A stretch of 64,000 bases of DNA from Trematomus loennbergii (GCA_012861695.1 JAAOOA010000033.1:22687434-22751433); one strand, 5' to 3'; counted from the first letter of the stretch, positions 1 to 11,419 are shown. Notes: generated from the sequence alone by a model not told the origin. Numbers and translations are program-made.

Positions 1-33
1 AGAGGGGGGATAGCAGCTCTCTGCGTGTAGACA

Positions 34-262
34 GGCAGGAGAGAGGCGCACAGCTGGATCCCTGACATCACTCACTCTGACAGGACACTCAGTACAGGGT
101 GTGTCAGAGGAAAAAAAGGAAACATCCCTCTCATAAGAGGGAAAAAGGGCCGCTCTTCGTGTGCCGAGAGGCAGGAGAGAGGCGCACAGTTGGGTTCCTG
201 ACGTCACTCACTCCGACAGGACACTCAGTACAGGGTGTGTCAGAGAGGAATGGGAGACATCC
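34..262. repeat. Tandem duplication near the 3' part of the DIRS element, period 136 bp
   Basis: A block of about 80 bp beginning GGCAGGAGAGAGGCGCACAG at 34 recurs with few changes at 170, giving a 136-bp period. It lies downstream of the recombinase ORF in element orientation, where DIRS elements keep non-coding internal complementary sequence. Confidence 0.75.
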
Positions 263-1173
263 CTCAAATAAAATTGAATACATGAACAGGGGGAAGACCA
301 AGATGCAACAGTGCAAATGTCTTCCACTGACATTCCTCCGTGCAAAGCCGTGGAGGAGGAAATTCCTCTGGTGGAGTGCGCATTGATGTTCTCCGGGGGA
401 TCCACCCCAGAGGAGACATATGCCTGTGACACAGCCTCACACAGCCAGTGTGACAGCCGTTGTGCAGACAGAGGCTGCCCGATCGAGCGCTCTCTATAAT
501 GCACAACCAGGCGCTGGGAACGGCGCAAAGCAGCCGTGCGCGCCACATAGCAGGACAGTGCGCGCACAGGACAGAGGAGATGAGACGTGGCTTCTTCATC
601 CGACCTGTGAGGAGGGGGAAAGAAGCCATCCAGGGTGATCACTCTTGACCTAAAAGAGCTTGTGATGACCTTTGGCATAAAAGCCGGGTTAGGGCGTAAA
701 ACACCAAATCCCACTGAGGTGCCAGTGCGCGTGACACAGGTCTGAGACTCCGTACTCCTCGCAGAAAACATTTCGTCAGGGGGTGACTAAACACCGTCCC
801 GACCCCGACACCCACGTGACAAGATGATATGGCAGCAGCATATACCTTGATATAAAAACAACAGCTGGAGGAATGACAGCATGTGAGGCAGGGGGCACGT
901 AATGGGGTCCAGGCTTTTTCTACACACCAACGCTGGAACAGCTGTCCACTTGGCTGTGTAGGACGCTCTGGTAGACGCGGCCCTGGCTCCCTGAATGGTC
1001 CGTACAACATCTTGAGAGAGGCCCAGCCCCTCTAAGTGTTCCCGTTCAGGGGCCATGCCCATAAGTGCTGGCCTATCACAGGGTGACTGTTGATCGCTCC
1101 CTCCACCTGCGAGAGAGCGTCCCCGCGCCACGGAATTTCCCACGGTCTGCCTGACAGCGTACGCTGTAGGCAT
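208..1173 (-). pseudogene. DIRS tyrosine recombinase, frameshifted
   Basis: This is the integration enzyme of the element: a tyrosine recombinase that joins circular DNA copies to the genome without staggered cuts. The N-terminal, SAM-like DNA-binding part is read in one frame (about 1173-900: a GLSQDVVRTIQGARAASTRA region followed by the Trp-rich segment). The middle continues in a second frame (about 1010-640) and the catalytic half in a third (771-208). The catalytic half has the first Arg in CPVRAL, an HxxR motif (AHSTRG, near 380) and the terminal Tyr in FYLRDV (near 270). At least two frameshifts break the gene. It lies just downstream of the RT/RNase H ORF, as usual in DIRS elements. 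Confidence 0.85.
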
Positions 1174-3241
1174 GGAAACCAGGAAGCGCCCGTGCGCTCC
1201 GGGGCAATTAGGATCACTGCACTCGGTCCAGGAACCGAGGGATCAGCGGGACTGGTGGGAAAGCGTACAACAGTCCCCTGGGCCATGGTCGATGTGCGAA
1301 CGCGTCCACCCCCAGGGGGGGGTGCGCTTTCAGGGAGAACCAGAGGGCGCATTGCGCGTTCCCGCGTGCGGCGAACAGATCCACCTCTGCTCTCCCGAAC
1401 CGGCTCCATACCTGGGAGACCAGCTCGGGATGGAGGCTCCAGTCCCCCTGGCGAGGACCTCCTCTGGACATGAGGTCTGCCCCTTTGTTCAGTTCGCCGG
1501 GAACATACATTGCTCTGATGGAGAGCAAGTGTGCGCGCGCCCAGATCAACAGCGGCCTGGCTGTGTTCAGAAGCTGCGCTGAGCGTACTCCGCCCTGGCG
1601 ATTGATGTAGGCTGCCGCGGCTTTGTTGTCTGTGCGAATCAACACATGCTGATTCCGCAGCAACGGGGCAAAATACTGGATTACTCTCCGTACGGAGAGC
1701 AATTCCAGCACGTTTATGTGGAGGGACATGTGAGCCGGCCACTGTCCCCCCACTGCCTGTGACATACACGTTCCTCCCCACCCTGAGAGAGATGCGTCTG
1801 TGAACACCGAGATGTGTGACGTAACTCTGCCCAGGGGCACACCCGCTGACAGGACGTGGGGACTTTTCCAATAGGTTAAGTCTGAACCCACGGAAGGAGG
1901 GATGGCCACCATGCGCCTCTTCTGTCGCACGGGGTCGATGCGCAGGCGAATAAACCACCTCTGGAGTCTCCTCATGTGAAGGAGACCCAGGGGAATCACC
2001 ACGTGACCAGCTGCCATCATGCCAAGCAGCTGCATCACGGAGAGGGCTGTCACCACGCTGCGAGGTGTGACGCGTCGGAGAAGAGCTGTCAGTGCCTCCA
2101 CTCTCTGCTGTGAGAGTCGCGCTCTCATGCGGGCTGAGTTCAATTCCACACCCAGGTAAATAATACTCTGGGAGGGAAGAGGGCAGCTCTTCTTCCAGTT
2201 TATATGAAACCCAGCTTTGACAGATGTGATACGAGCTGTACCGTCTGTAAAGCAACTTCCTCTCTGGAGCGAGCCAGCAATAGCAGTCGTCCAGGTAAAA
2301 CAGCACTCTCATCCCTCCTCTGTGTAGCGGCTGCAGCGCCGTCTCTACACACTTCGAAAAAGTGCGAGGAGCCAGGGAATAACCGAACGGCAGACGGTTG
2401 TACTGGTACGATATTCCCTGGAATGAGAAACGCAGGTATTTCCTGTGTTTTGGGATGATGGCTACGTGGAAGTATGCATCCTTCAGGTCTATCGATGTGA
2501 ACCAGTCCCCTGGTGAACACACTCCAGCACCTGTCTGATCGTCAGCATGTGAAAAGGCCTTTTCATTATGACCTTGTTGAAAACTGACAGATCGAGGATG
2601 GGTCTCATTCCCCCTGTCTTTTTCGGGACAAGAAAATAGCGGGAGTAATACCCCTGATTTTCTTCCCCTTGAGGAACCCTGGAAATAGCCTCTTTCAACA
2701 GGAGTTCCCGCAGCTCTGCCTGGAGCGCAAGACACTGTTCCTGGGATGACAGGAGTGTTTCCTGTATCCCATTGAACTGTGGGGGGGGGGAGGCGAACTG
2801 CAGGGTGTACCCTCTGCTGATCAGCCTGCTCATCCATCTGTCCATCAGACACACGCGCTGCCACTCTGAGAAAACTCTGAGAGCGGGCGCACATGCTCGA
2901 GATGTGTTGTGGTCGTCATGGCGACGAGCCACGTCAGAGCCCTTGCCGCCGCTGCCTGTGAGGCAACCCAAGGTGGGCCTGGAGCGAAAGGGCTGTGAGG
3001 GAGCCTCCACACGCTGCGTTTCACTCTGGCTCTCATCATGAGGCGTGTACACGCTCAGGGGATGAATGGAGATGTATGCAGTGTTGACCACATGAGGCGT
3101 TATAACGGCGCTCATGGGTTTATTATGACCGTGTGTAGGAGACGTATCTCGGACAGAGGAATGCCGCGAGCTCTGCGGTTTATTAACCGATAGGTTAAAA
3201 CCAGCAGGCTTCTGCAGCGAGCCCTGCTGTCTACTAATCAA
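1032..3241 (-). pseudogene. DIRS reverse transcriptase / RNase H, frameshifted
   Basis: Copies the element RNA into DNA. The RT starts in one frame (about 3241-2510), with a GMRPILDLSVFNKV block. It continues in another (about 2520-2200) with IDLKDAYFHV, LPFG and the catalytic YLDD box at about 2287-2301. The RNase H half is read in a third frame (2149-1214), with Asp in FTDASLSGWGG, Glu in NVLELL, Asp in RTDNKAAAAYINRQGG and Asp in GELNKGAD. Order and spacing match teleost DIRS polyproteins. Two or more frameshifts and a long G run near 2780 break it. The Gag ORF lies upstream and the recombinase downstream. Confidence 0.88.
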
Positions 3242-3436
3242 CAGATTGGTGGCAGCTGGCTTAGTTAGCGAACTCTGCAGTTTATTAACCGATAGATTAA
3301 AAAGTGCAGGTTTTGCAACGAACCCTGCTGGCTACTAACCGATAGGTTATAGACAGCTGGTTTACACAGAGTGGAGGATATGTGAGAAACACTTGATACT
3401 GATGACTCAGACAAAAAGTTGGAAAATGAACCCATT

Positions 3437-4891
3437 TTATTTTCTCACAATCCCCCCCAACACGTCAAAGCGGCTCTGCTTCCTTGGAGGCTCTCGTGGA
3501 GCAGACACAGAGCGGGAGTGCCTCACTCCCCGTTGACTCACCGCCGAGAGACCCCTTCGTCTCTGGGGTGGCGGGGGAGCGGAGACGCGGGGCGGAGCCC
3601 CTGCCGCCGCCGACGGGCGCTGACGCCGCGGCTGCGGTTGCTGTGGCTCTCCGCCTGCCGCTGTGGCCGGGTTGGACGCTGCGGCTGCTGCGGGCGTTGG
3701 TGCCGCTGTGGCCGCCCAGCAGGCTGGAGCCAGCTGACGTGCTGGCGGATGTCGTCCGCCTGTTCTGCAGCCGCCTTCATGGACTCCACCATGGCGTGGA
3801 ACTGGGGTCCGAACAGCCCGTCCGGGCTGATTGGAGCGTCCAGTAGCACCTTCCTGGCCGTCTCGTAACGACGCCTGCTGCAGCCAGAGGTGGCGCTGGA
3901 TCTGCGTCACCCACGCGGCGATCCTTGCCTGGGAGACAGCGACAGACGCGCACAGTGTGAGGCCGTGCTGGCCGCCTTGCGATCTCCTCCGCTTCATCAG
4001 CGGCCAAGGTGGTGGACCGCTCCACCAGCGTCACCACCGAGTTGGAAGCAGCGCGATGTTGTTCGCCGCCGCCTGAAAGGCACACTGGTGCACCCGGTCG
4101 GCCTGGCGGGCGACATACTGGTCCCTGGGGAGGCCAACGTAGGGCGCCGTCCGGCGATCATGTTGGCCTGCCTCACCCCAAAAAACGCCGTCAGGCCGGC
4201 TCCAGCGAAGGGGTGGCTGGGAACCAGCATCTGTGAACCCTCCACCTTGGTGAGGGGAACAAATGTGGCCACCGGAGCCTTCAGGGTCCTCGGGTTCGCC
4301 GCCGCCCCCTCCTGGTACCTCCTGATGGCGGGGAAGCGTGGCCAGATCGGATCACTCCTGACCGTCTGCACCCGCGAAAAAACTCCGGCCATGTCGTCCG
4401 GAGCACACCTGTCTGAGCTAGGGGCCGCCTTGCATATGATCTCCGGCAGTTCCCCCAGGATGCCACCTATCGCCGGCAGCGCCGTGGTGACGGAGAAGGG
4501 GACCGCGTGCTCGGCCGCCAAGCCGGCACCCTGCTCCGACTCTGTCTCCCCCGTCCGGGGGAGAGGAGGGAGGGGAGAACCACGGTGAACCGTGGAGGGA
4601 GGCGGGGTAGGAGTCGTCCGCACTCGGCTCCAGGGATATGAGGCTGCAGTCCACGGGCTCGAAAGCCTGGACGGGCCAATCGTCCTCCTCGGCCGCAGCA
4701 GCGAGAGCGTCCGCTCTTCGCTTCCTGTCGTCCGAGGGGAGACGGGCACAGTGTGTGCATGCAACCTGCTGGCTGAGAGCCGCATACGCGTGCTCTGACC
4801 CCAGGCAGGATTCGCATATCGTGTGCTGGTCGTAGCTCATGATATATCCAGAGCCACATGAGGGACAATCTCTCACACAATTGCTACTCAT
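3437..4891 (-). pseudogene. DIRS Gag-like ORF, frameshifted
   Basis: The first ORF of the element, placed at its 5' end as a Gag would be. It begins at the ATG at 4891 with a Cys-rich N-terminus holding two CxxC pairs (CPSCGSG and CESCLG, then a Cys/His segment). This resembles the zinc-binding start of teleost DIRS Gag proteins. The middle is Pro/Ser/Glu-rich. The C-terminal part (3997-3437) is Gln/Pro/Ala/Arg-rich and read in another frame. It is not a retroviral CCHC Gag. The assignment rests on position and on the Cys-rich start; frameshifts near 4400 and 4000 break it. Confidence 0.7.
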
Positions 4892-4975
4892 GATTACTCT
4901 GTAATTGAAGTGTCTCTTGTGCTTCAGTAACGGGGTGCTGAAGAAAAGAGGGAGCAGATTGTCGGGCCTCCTTCC

Positions 4976-4983
4976 TATTTATA
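4976..4983 (-). promoter_or_regulatory. TATA box of the DIRS terminal repeat
   Basis: The minus strand reads TATAAATA here, about 85 bases upstream of the Gag ATG at 4891 and inside the terminal repeat. This is a plausible core promoter for the element. Confidence 0.6.
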
Positions 4984-5164
4984 CCGGAAGGGAGCCCGAG
5001 GGTGGGGCCCACCACGGGTGGGCGTGGACTACAAGTGTTTCAGTGCTGCGTGGGTGCGCAGGGGATTACCCAATAGCGATAGCCTTAGAGGGCGAAGCCA
5101 TTTACGAAATAGAACAAGACACAAGGAAAAAAAGGCATTTCCGCCTGGTACCAAAGACCATAAT

Positions 5165-5985
5165 ATAAGATTTAGTTTTGTTGAGCAGTAGTTTATTATG
5201 TGATAGCCAGTCCTGTAAGATGTTAAAATCAGATTGAAGAGGGATCTGAATGTGTGAAAGATCAGGTTTGGATGTATATATGACAGTGTCATCGGCATAA
5301 AGTTGAGCATGACATTAATTAGACATGATGGCAAATCATTTACGTAAATTGAAAACAGAAGTGGACCCAGAGTTGATCCCTGGGGTACACCCTTTTGTTG
5401 TATCAACAGATCAGACTGTTTTCCATGAACGACCACACATTTATTTTCTATTGTGAAAGAGTTGAACCATAGAACTTTATTATTCGAAAAGCCAATACCA
5501 TGAAGTTTATCTAAAAGCAAATATCGATGTACAAAATCAAAGGCTTTTGTCAAGTCAATAACAACTGCCTGAAGCTCGATTGAACCAGAAATACAATGTT
5601 ATTAGTAGTGAGATAATGTGAAAGTTGATTATAAATTAGTTTTTCAAAAACTATTGAAATAGAACAAATAATGGAGATTGATATGTGATTATTTATATCA
5701 AGTAAAACACCACCTCTATGGAGGTGAATGATGCGTGCACATTTCCAAATAAACGGCAGCTCACAGTTGGACAAAGACAGGTTGAACAAATAAGCAAGTG
5801 GTTAGATGAGAATATGAGACGCTAATTGTATGAAACTCTCTTCCATCAAGTCCTGCACAACCATCTACTTTTAATTCCTTGATAGCATTATAAACTTCAC
5901 ATGGTGAGATTTTCTTAAATGAAAAATAAAAATCACTGCTGCAGTATGAATTACTATTAGATATACCAGTTGACGATTAGAATCA
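5165..5985 (-). pseudogene. LINE reverse transcriptase fragment (CR1/L2-like)
   Basis: Part of a non-LTR retrotransposon ORF2. Minus-strand translation gives the pre-RT and first RT motifs (5789-5550: SNCELPFIWKCARIIHL, the usual block before the RT core). Then come a degenerate FDFVHRYLLLDKLHGIGFS motif and KGVPQGSTLGPLLFSIYVNDLP (5553-5330). The YADD catalytic box follows in a shifted frame near 5280-5300. Several frameshifts and stops show decay. The fragment ends where the DIRS terminal repeat begins, so the DIRS probably inserted into it or lies flush against it. Confidence 0.8.
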
Positions 5986-6057
5986 ATTCATTTCAAACCT
6001 TTATTTATCCAGGTGTATCCCATTGAGATCATTGATCTCTTTTTCAAGGGAGACCTG

Positions 6058-7151
6058 AGGCCTGTACTACGAAGCTGGTTCAACCTAACCTGGATATGTT
6101 TGAGTTAGCCGGTTGGCCCAATCCAAAACATACGCGCTCTGGCTAAACTGTACTACGACGCTGGTTATCAAGTGGATCGCTCAAGCCAGCCGTGTCATAT
6201 CTAGTTAGGTGCGCGTTCACATGAAAGGGGTGGTATTTGGAGCATTCGACCAATAACAAACATGGACAAGCGTACTGACAGCGCAGCGTCATACTTCCTG
6301 AATGAAAAGTGAACTTTAATATTAGTCAAATATGAAGAAGTTAAACTTTAAACATCCATGTCTTAAACACTTTATCCAGGATAAAAGCCACATAGCTGCA
6401 CCTGCAAGGTGAATACAGCTGGTAAAGAAAAAGTGTTTGAATGCGTACATTAACAGGTTTATGAAATCACTGCCCCGTCCAAGACACGAGTGGATCTGAC
6501 TTTAATTAGGAGAATTTGACTCGAGTGTTTCATCAACTTAATGTGTTGCTTAAAATAATACTTCTGCATACAGTATGTGACACTGTGAGTGTTGCACGGC
6601 CAGATACGGCTCAAGAAGCTGACTCAAATAAATATATGATACATTATGATGTGATATGATATGAATGATAATGGGACACATCGACGTCTGCACTCACAGT
6701 GCCGCGGACTGTACTTAATGTTACTCTGATCCGGTTACTTATGTCGTGGCAGATATTTAAGTAAGCTTTCTTAACGCTAATATTATAATAGTCAGATTGC
6801 TCTGAAGATGGGAGGGGATATTCTATTAATTTTCACGTTCACACAGTCAGTTGATTTTGGCCGGCCGTCTTTCCTGCAACGGCAGTTTTTCTGTATTTCC
6901 TCTATCCTGTAATATGAATTGATCGCTTTAAACTCCGCACACGGAGCTCTGATTGGTCAGCAGGCGGTGCTTTCACTGAGTTGATCTCTTAGCCTGCCAC
7001 CTAACCTGCTCCGGAGCAGGTTTGCCGCTCAGCATAAGTTACCATGGAAATCTAGCCTGCTAAAAAGAGAACCAGCGTCGTAGGACCGGAAAGCCCGAGA
7101 TTTCCCTGAAGTTAGCCGGCTAAGCGAAATCCAGCTTCGTAGTACAGGCCT
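6058..7151. mobile_element. Non-autonomous DNA transposon with 21-bp terminal inverted repeats (PIF/Harbinger- or ISL2EU-like)
   Basis: The left end AGGCCTGTACTACGAAGCTG and the right end (7131-7151) are perfect inverted repeats of 21 bp. A degenerate internal copy of the terminal motif recurs just inside (GTACTACGACGCTGG near 6150 and CCAGCGTCGTAGGACC near 7073). The element carries no long ORF. The flanking CTG on both sides could be a 3-bp TSD. It interrupts LINE 3'-end sequence: the flanks read CTCTTTTTCAAGGGAGACCTG on the left and LINE 3' tail on the right. An inverted partial copy is at 26546-31455. Confidence 0.8.
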
Positions 7152-7164
7152 CTGCTCAAGTAGG

Positions 7165-7597
7165 TTCCACATGAAACATTAAAACATAAACAGAACAACA
7201 AAAAGGACATCATACAGCATCATTACAGGGTTTACAATTTACATAACTATCCACATGAACAGGTACCAACAGCTTCCGATTGAGTAGCATCCAACCAAGC
7301 TTTAACAACATTTAGTGGCACCAGATTGCTCAGTTTCCATTTAAATTGCAGACTATTCCAAGACAGTGGAGCTGCGCATCTAAATGCTATCTTCCCTAAG
7401 ACAGTCCTAGCAGTTGGCACATTTAATAAAACCACAGCATGCGATCTCAGGCAGTAGCCACTTACAATTCGCTGTGAGATCAGGGAGCAGATGTAGGATA
7501 GAAGTTTCCCTAACATGGTTTTGTATATAAAAATGTACCAGTACTGAGCCTCCGTACAGTTAGCGAAGGCAAACCAGCCCTTGCATACAGGGTACAA
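7165..7597 (-). pseudogene. LINE ORF2 C-terminal end and 3' tail
   Basis: Minus-strand translation of 7597-7247 gives a block typical of the end of fish CR1/L2-like ORF2: YWYIFIYKTMLGKL, then YCLRSHAVVLLNVPTARTV, GKIAFRCAAPLSWNSLQ and a stop. The AT-rich 3' tail follows toward 7165, where the TIR element 6058-7151 interrupts it. It may continue the RT at 9592-10826, separated by other repeats. The frame is open over 116 codons but has no catalytic motif. Confidence 0.75.
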
Positions 7598-7611
7598 ATA
7601 GTGGTGAAGAA

Positions 7612-7699
7612 CATACAGGAGAGGAATGCTGATTAAATATTTGGGCGATAGATCACTATCTATCGCCCAAATATTTAATCAGCATTCCTCTCCTGTATG
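7612..7699. repeat. Perfect inverted repeat, 42-bp arms, 4-bp loop
   Basis: Bases 7612-7653 and 7658-7699 are exact reverse complements, separated by CACT. The right arm is the edge of the LINE fragment 7656-7913; the left arm is a back-to-front copy of the same bases, abutting LINE 3'-end sequence. Confidence 0.97.
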
Positions 7700-7913
7700 A
7701 TGGGTCATGTGTTATTGTATTAGCAGCTCTTATTGTATTAATAGAATGTTTACCTGGTGTATTTAAAATGGTTTTAAGTGTAATATAGAATTGCTTTGGG
7801 TTCTTAAAGTCAGAGGTTAGAGATTCTTTATAGTAATTGGATTTTACATTGACGGTTTTGGTATTACTCATATTTCGAAGATGCCTGCATACGTCCGAAT
7901 CTGCATCATCCAT
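7656..7913 (-). pseudogene. LINE ORF2 fragment, region between endonuclease and RT
   Basis: The 85-codon minus-strand frame contains SNYYKESLTSDFKNPKQFYI, a block found just upstream of the RT in CR1/L2-like ORF2 proteins. It ends inside the palindrome at 7612-7699. No catalytic residues are present. In element order it belongs upstream of the RT fragments, so the LINE pieces here are rearranged or come from more than one copy. Confidence 0.65.
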
Positions 7914-7932
7914 TATTCGACGATATGTTGAC

Positions 7933-7966
7933 TAGGGGTCGACCGATAATCGGCCTGGCCGATCCT
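7933..7966. mobile_element. Terminal fragment of a DNA transposon
   Basis: TAGGGGTCGACCGATAATCG followed by GCC/GGC-rich sequence resembles the end of a common fish hAT-type TIR. No matching opposite end is visible, so this is a remnant. Confidence 0.35.
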
Positions 7967-8004
7967 GTAATCCTGTAAGTCATTATAATGACTTAGTTAT
8001 CTCA

Positions 8005-8850
8005 TTATTTAGTGGGAATGCTGATAACAGCATTCAACTATATGTTATGCTATGGACAAAAAGTGTATTATTCCGCCGGCTTATTTTGGCCCTCTTCTCC
8101 TCCCACATTCAACATCGCAGAAACTCTGTTCAAACATCAAAACGTTCAGCTCGGTCGGGAATCAATGGCTATTACTTTTATCATTCATAACTTTCATAAT
8201 TCCAGAGATACATCCCATAATACATAACATTTTTAACCATTGAAGTCAATGGAGAAATTCTTCAGTCTTCAACAAATCTTCATGCGACTTCAACTGCTAA
8301 CTGTTCATTCATACTTTCACTCAGAAACCTCATTCCAACTTTAAAATGTTACACATCTTTCTGACATTATTCGTGTAACACAACTTTTAAATGTGATTCT
8401 TACTTTTAGAGATATTAAACATTGTTCAGACCTTGGTAAAGAGGCTTTCTTCAGATTTTAACATTAACTAGAGTGCGTGATGTCACAGCTAGAGTGGAGG
8501 AAATCTTGAAATTTGCCTTCATTTTTTTTTTTAAACTGCCATAATTCCCAAACCCTACATTCCTGAGACATCATTTTTCATGACAAACGTAGAAAAACTT
8601 CTCGTAGCTTGAAAAATGACAAATAATTAAGCAAAATAATTAAACAAAATGCCTCTTGAGGGCATGAAGTGACAAAAACTTTCAACATGCCTCCATTAAA
8701 GCCCATTGTAATTTCAGGCTGATATTTCCTCACGGTAACACCTTTAGTTAAACTGCCAAAAAGGCCACAGTATTAACCCGAAGGTACACAAAATTACACT
8801 TCAGATACTCAACTTCGTTGACATGCTTCACGTTTTGAAATTTCACAGAT
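8005..8850. repeat. Interspersed repeat with terminal hairpin (copy 1)
   Basis: Begins with an imperfect hairpin, GGGAATGCTGATAACAGCATTC, followed by ATATGTTATGCTATGGACAA. A second copy lies in the opposite orientation at 34073-34636, matching from the hairpin to TTTGAAATTTCACAGAT, after which the copies diverge. There is no coding capacity. The family was not recognised. Confidence 0.75.
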
Positions 8851-8934
8851 ATCTGTTACAGTTCTTCGACAAAACGTTCACATGTAAGAGGTTTATCTCT
8901 CATTCAGAACAATGGAAACCTTTGATCTCTGCAC

Positions 8935-9185
8935 ACCTCGTTAGCTCAAATATAAACACCTGTGTCATGGAACACGATGATGTCATAACCCACAGGTGTT
9001 CGTGTTTGAGCTAACGACGTGGTCACTGGAGTTTAACAGACTGTCTGAGCCTATTATTTTCTGTCTGATGGAGACTTCATACTGACTTCAACATGTTCCA
9101 CCTATTTTATACATTATGGTGACACACAGCTGTCGTCGTTAGCTCAAATATAAACACCTGTGTCATGGAACACGATGATGTCACA
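8935..9185. repeat. Direct and inverted copies of a 45-bp motif
   Basis: CGTTAGCTCAAATATAAACA plus the next 26 bases occurs at about 8938 and again at about 9138. An inverted, slightly changed copy (GTGTTCGTGTTTGAGCTAAC) lies at 8996-9015, so 8938-9017 could fold into a stem. Confidence 0.75.
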
Positions 9186-9591
9186 TTGACAGGTTTGGTA
9201 ACAATGCAGCCATCAACGCATCTAAGCGTATTATGGGGTGTCATCAAATGCCGTTGCCATGGCGACAGACCACTCGCCATGAAGCACGATGTCGCTGTAA
9301 GTCCAATGGACACGGTCCGATCGTCCCCCAAACTTCGCTTGTATATCACCGGTCCAGCCCTCAACAGCTCTACGTCAATTATGGGGTTTCTTCAAATGCC
9401 TCTAGTATATTCTCTAGTATATGTCCGCATCTGTAGCCTGTTATTGTCTCATTATACCGCACTGTGAATGAATTACAAGTAAATATATAAGTCGTCATGA
9501 ACAAATCTGTCCATCAGACAGAGGGCTGCTGTGCCTCCTGTCATCATTAACGGACGTCTCTTTAAAATGACCGCTTAGAGGAGAGGAGTTC

Positions 9592-10826
9592 TCATTTCTC
9601 TAACCGCCTGCTGCTTCCCCACTTCTCTCCTCGGTTCCCCTCCTCAGTCCTCCTCGCATCTCCTGTAGGCGGCACTAAGTCCCGAGGATAGGAGTCGAGG
9701 ATAGGAGTCGAGGAGGGGAAATTAGAGTATTGAGAAACCTCTAAAGATGGCCAATTAGCAGCAGCATATAAAGTGCAATGGTGTACTCGATATCCACATC
9801 CAGTAATAAATCGTAAGGCACAATGGTACACAGTATCCAAGCTCTTTAGGCACTGGTCAGAGGCATTCATGTATAGCAGGTCACCATAATCTAATACAGG
9901 TAAAAACGTTGCAGATATCAAATGTTTCCTTGTCTGAAAAGAGAAACAGGATTTATCTTTAGCTTTGAAACAACATTTTCCGTGTGTAACTTGAAAGACA
10001 AGTTCTGTTCAATAAGAAATCCCAGCTATTTGTAAGTAGTGACCGTCTCAATGTCAGTCCCTTGTGCAGTACAAATCTTGGTAGAATAGATGCCAACTTT
10101 TTGCCATTCGAAAATATTAGATTTGGATTTTTCTGCATTTAATACCAACTTTAGTTGATATAAATGGGTTTGTATGACATCAAAGGCAGACTGGAGGAAA
10201 TCTAGACTTTGCTCTATAGAAGCGGAGGAACAATAAATAACAGTATCATCTGCATAAAAATGGTAAGAAGCATTTGCTAAATTATTACATAGATTATTTA
10301 CATATATGGTAAAAAGAATCGGTCCTAATATGGAACCTTGTGGCACACCCTTTGCTATCGGGAGGAAGGAAGAAGAGGACCCAGAAAATTGGACGCATGG
10401 GTTCTCGCTGATAAATAATTTAAAAACGAACCTACAGTATCCCTCGATAAGCCGATACTGTGAAGTCTTTCCGCCAGGATGGTATGATCAACTGTGTCAA
10501 ACGCCTTTGACAAATCAATAAATAGAGCTGCACAATACTTTTTACAGTCCAATGCCTCAATTATGTTCTTCACCACTTTAATAGCAGCAGTTGTTGTGCT
10601 GTGTTGTTTTCTAAAACCGGATTGGTGCTCTGACAAAATATCATTTGTGTCCAAGAATAATTTAAGTTGTTCACTGAGAAGCTTTTCAAGGACCTTCGCT
10701 ACAACACATCATTTTTAAATTGGCCTATAATTATTAACAGATGAGGGATCCCCTCCTTTCAGTAAAGGAAGAACATATGCAGATTTCCATATGTTAGGAA
10801 TCTCATTGTTCAACACACTCTCACTC
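9592..10826 (-). pseudogene. LINE reverse transcriptase, frameshifted (CR1/L2-like)
   Basis: The most complete LINE copy here. Minus-strand reading gives the pre-RT block (about 10826-10720), then SEHQSGFRKQHSTTTAA and LFIDLSKAFDTVDHTIL (10654-10490). In another frame follow MPQGSILGPILFTIYVN and the catalytic YADD box in FYADDTVIY (10346-10026). The C-terminal segment is LDYGDLLYMNASDQCLKSLD (9921-9720). At least two frameshifts separate these blocks. It ends at 9592 in a CTCC-rich repeat with tandem GAGGATAGGAGTC units (about 9683-9714). Confidence 0.85.
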
Positions 10827-11004
10827 CCTAAAAGTCCAGGAGCGACGCTTGGTCAGGGTCCCGTGGCGTGCAGTTGGGACGCGCCGAGGCTCCTTCAGCT
10901 TCATAAACGGACGCAAAGAGCTTTCAACTGATTGCAATGTATTCCCATCGGCGGCAGTATTTGACGCTCATGGAAGCACCGCATCCGTTTATGTCGGCGG
11001 CTGT

Positions 11005-11345
11005 TTAAAGGCAATGTGAGCGTCCATTCCCATTGGATAACGGAGGATTTTACACCCGGAAGTAACTATTCTCCTTACTGTCGATTGATTTTACAGTGAT
11101 ATCTGCACTACTCATCAACTCAAAAACACCAGATTATCCTTGTTAATTACACAACATTGATTGGTTTAAATTGTGTGCAATGCTTTTGTATTTTTCCCCT
11201 TCGATTCGGAGAAACAAATATTTGTTCAGAGTTTAGGATGGCAGAAGACACTACACTACCCAGAATCCTCAGCTATCGTTTGGGACTACACCATGTGCTT
11301 TGTTTGACAAACCCCGTGATTAGTTCTCAAGCTCTGTGATTGGAT
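11005..11345. repeat. Interspersed repeat, copy 1 (inverted copy at 21840-22180)
   Basis: About 340 bp are shared in opposite orientation with 21840-22180. Shared landmarks are AATGTGAGCGTCCATTCCCA, CCGGAAGTAACTATTCTCC, GGTTTAAATTGTGTGCAATG and the end GAGCTTGAGAACT / AGTTCTCAAGCTC. No family recognised. Confidence 0.8.
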
Positions 11346-11419
11346 GTTGGAGTGGCAGTGCGCAAAGTTTACACCGCGTCAAATAGCACTTTGAAATGGA
11401 ATGAAACCCATCGACGGCA

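Larger units (their letters stand above)
1..5160 (-). mobile_element. DIRS-type tyrosine-recombinase retrotransposon, 5' end and body (3' end outside window)
   Basis: Read on the minus strand, the order is promoter/terminal repeat (about 5160-4960), Gag-like ORF, RT/RNase H, then a tyrosine recombinase, with no DDE integrase. That is the gene order and enzyme set of DIRS elements. The RT resembles teleost DIRS RT (a GMRPILDL block, then IDLKDAYFHV and YLDD). The right edge is estimated from where the GC-rich terminal repeat gives way to LINE sequence. The other terminal repeat lies beyond base 1. All three ORFs are frameshifted, so the copy is probably inactive unless the indels are assembly errors. 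Confidence 0.88.

Noticed and set aside
1172..1582. Plus-strand ORFs over 100 codons opposite the DIRS genes
   Set aside because: They are antisense shadows of GC-rich RT/RNase H coding sequence.
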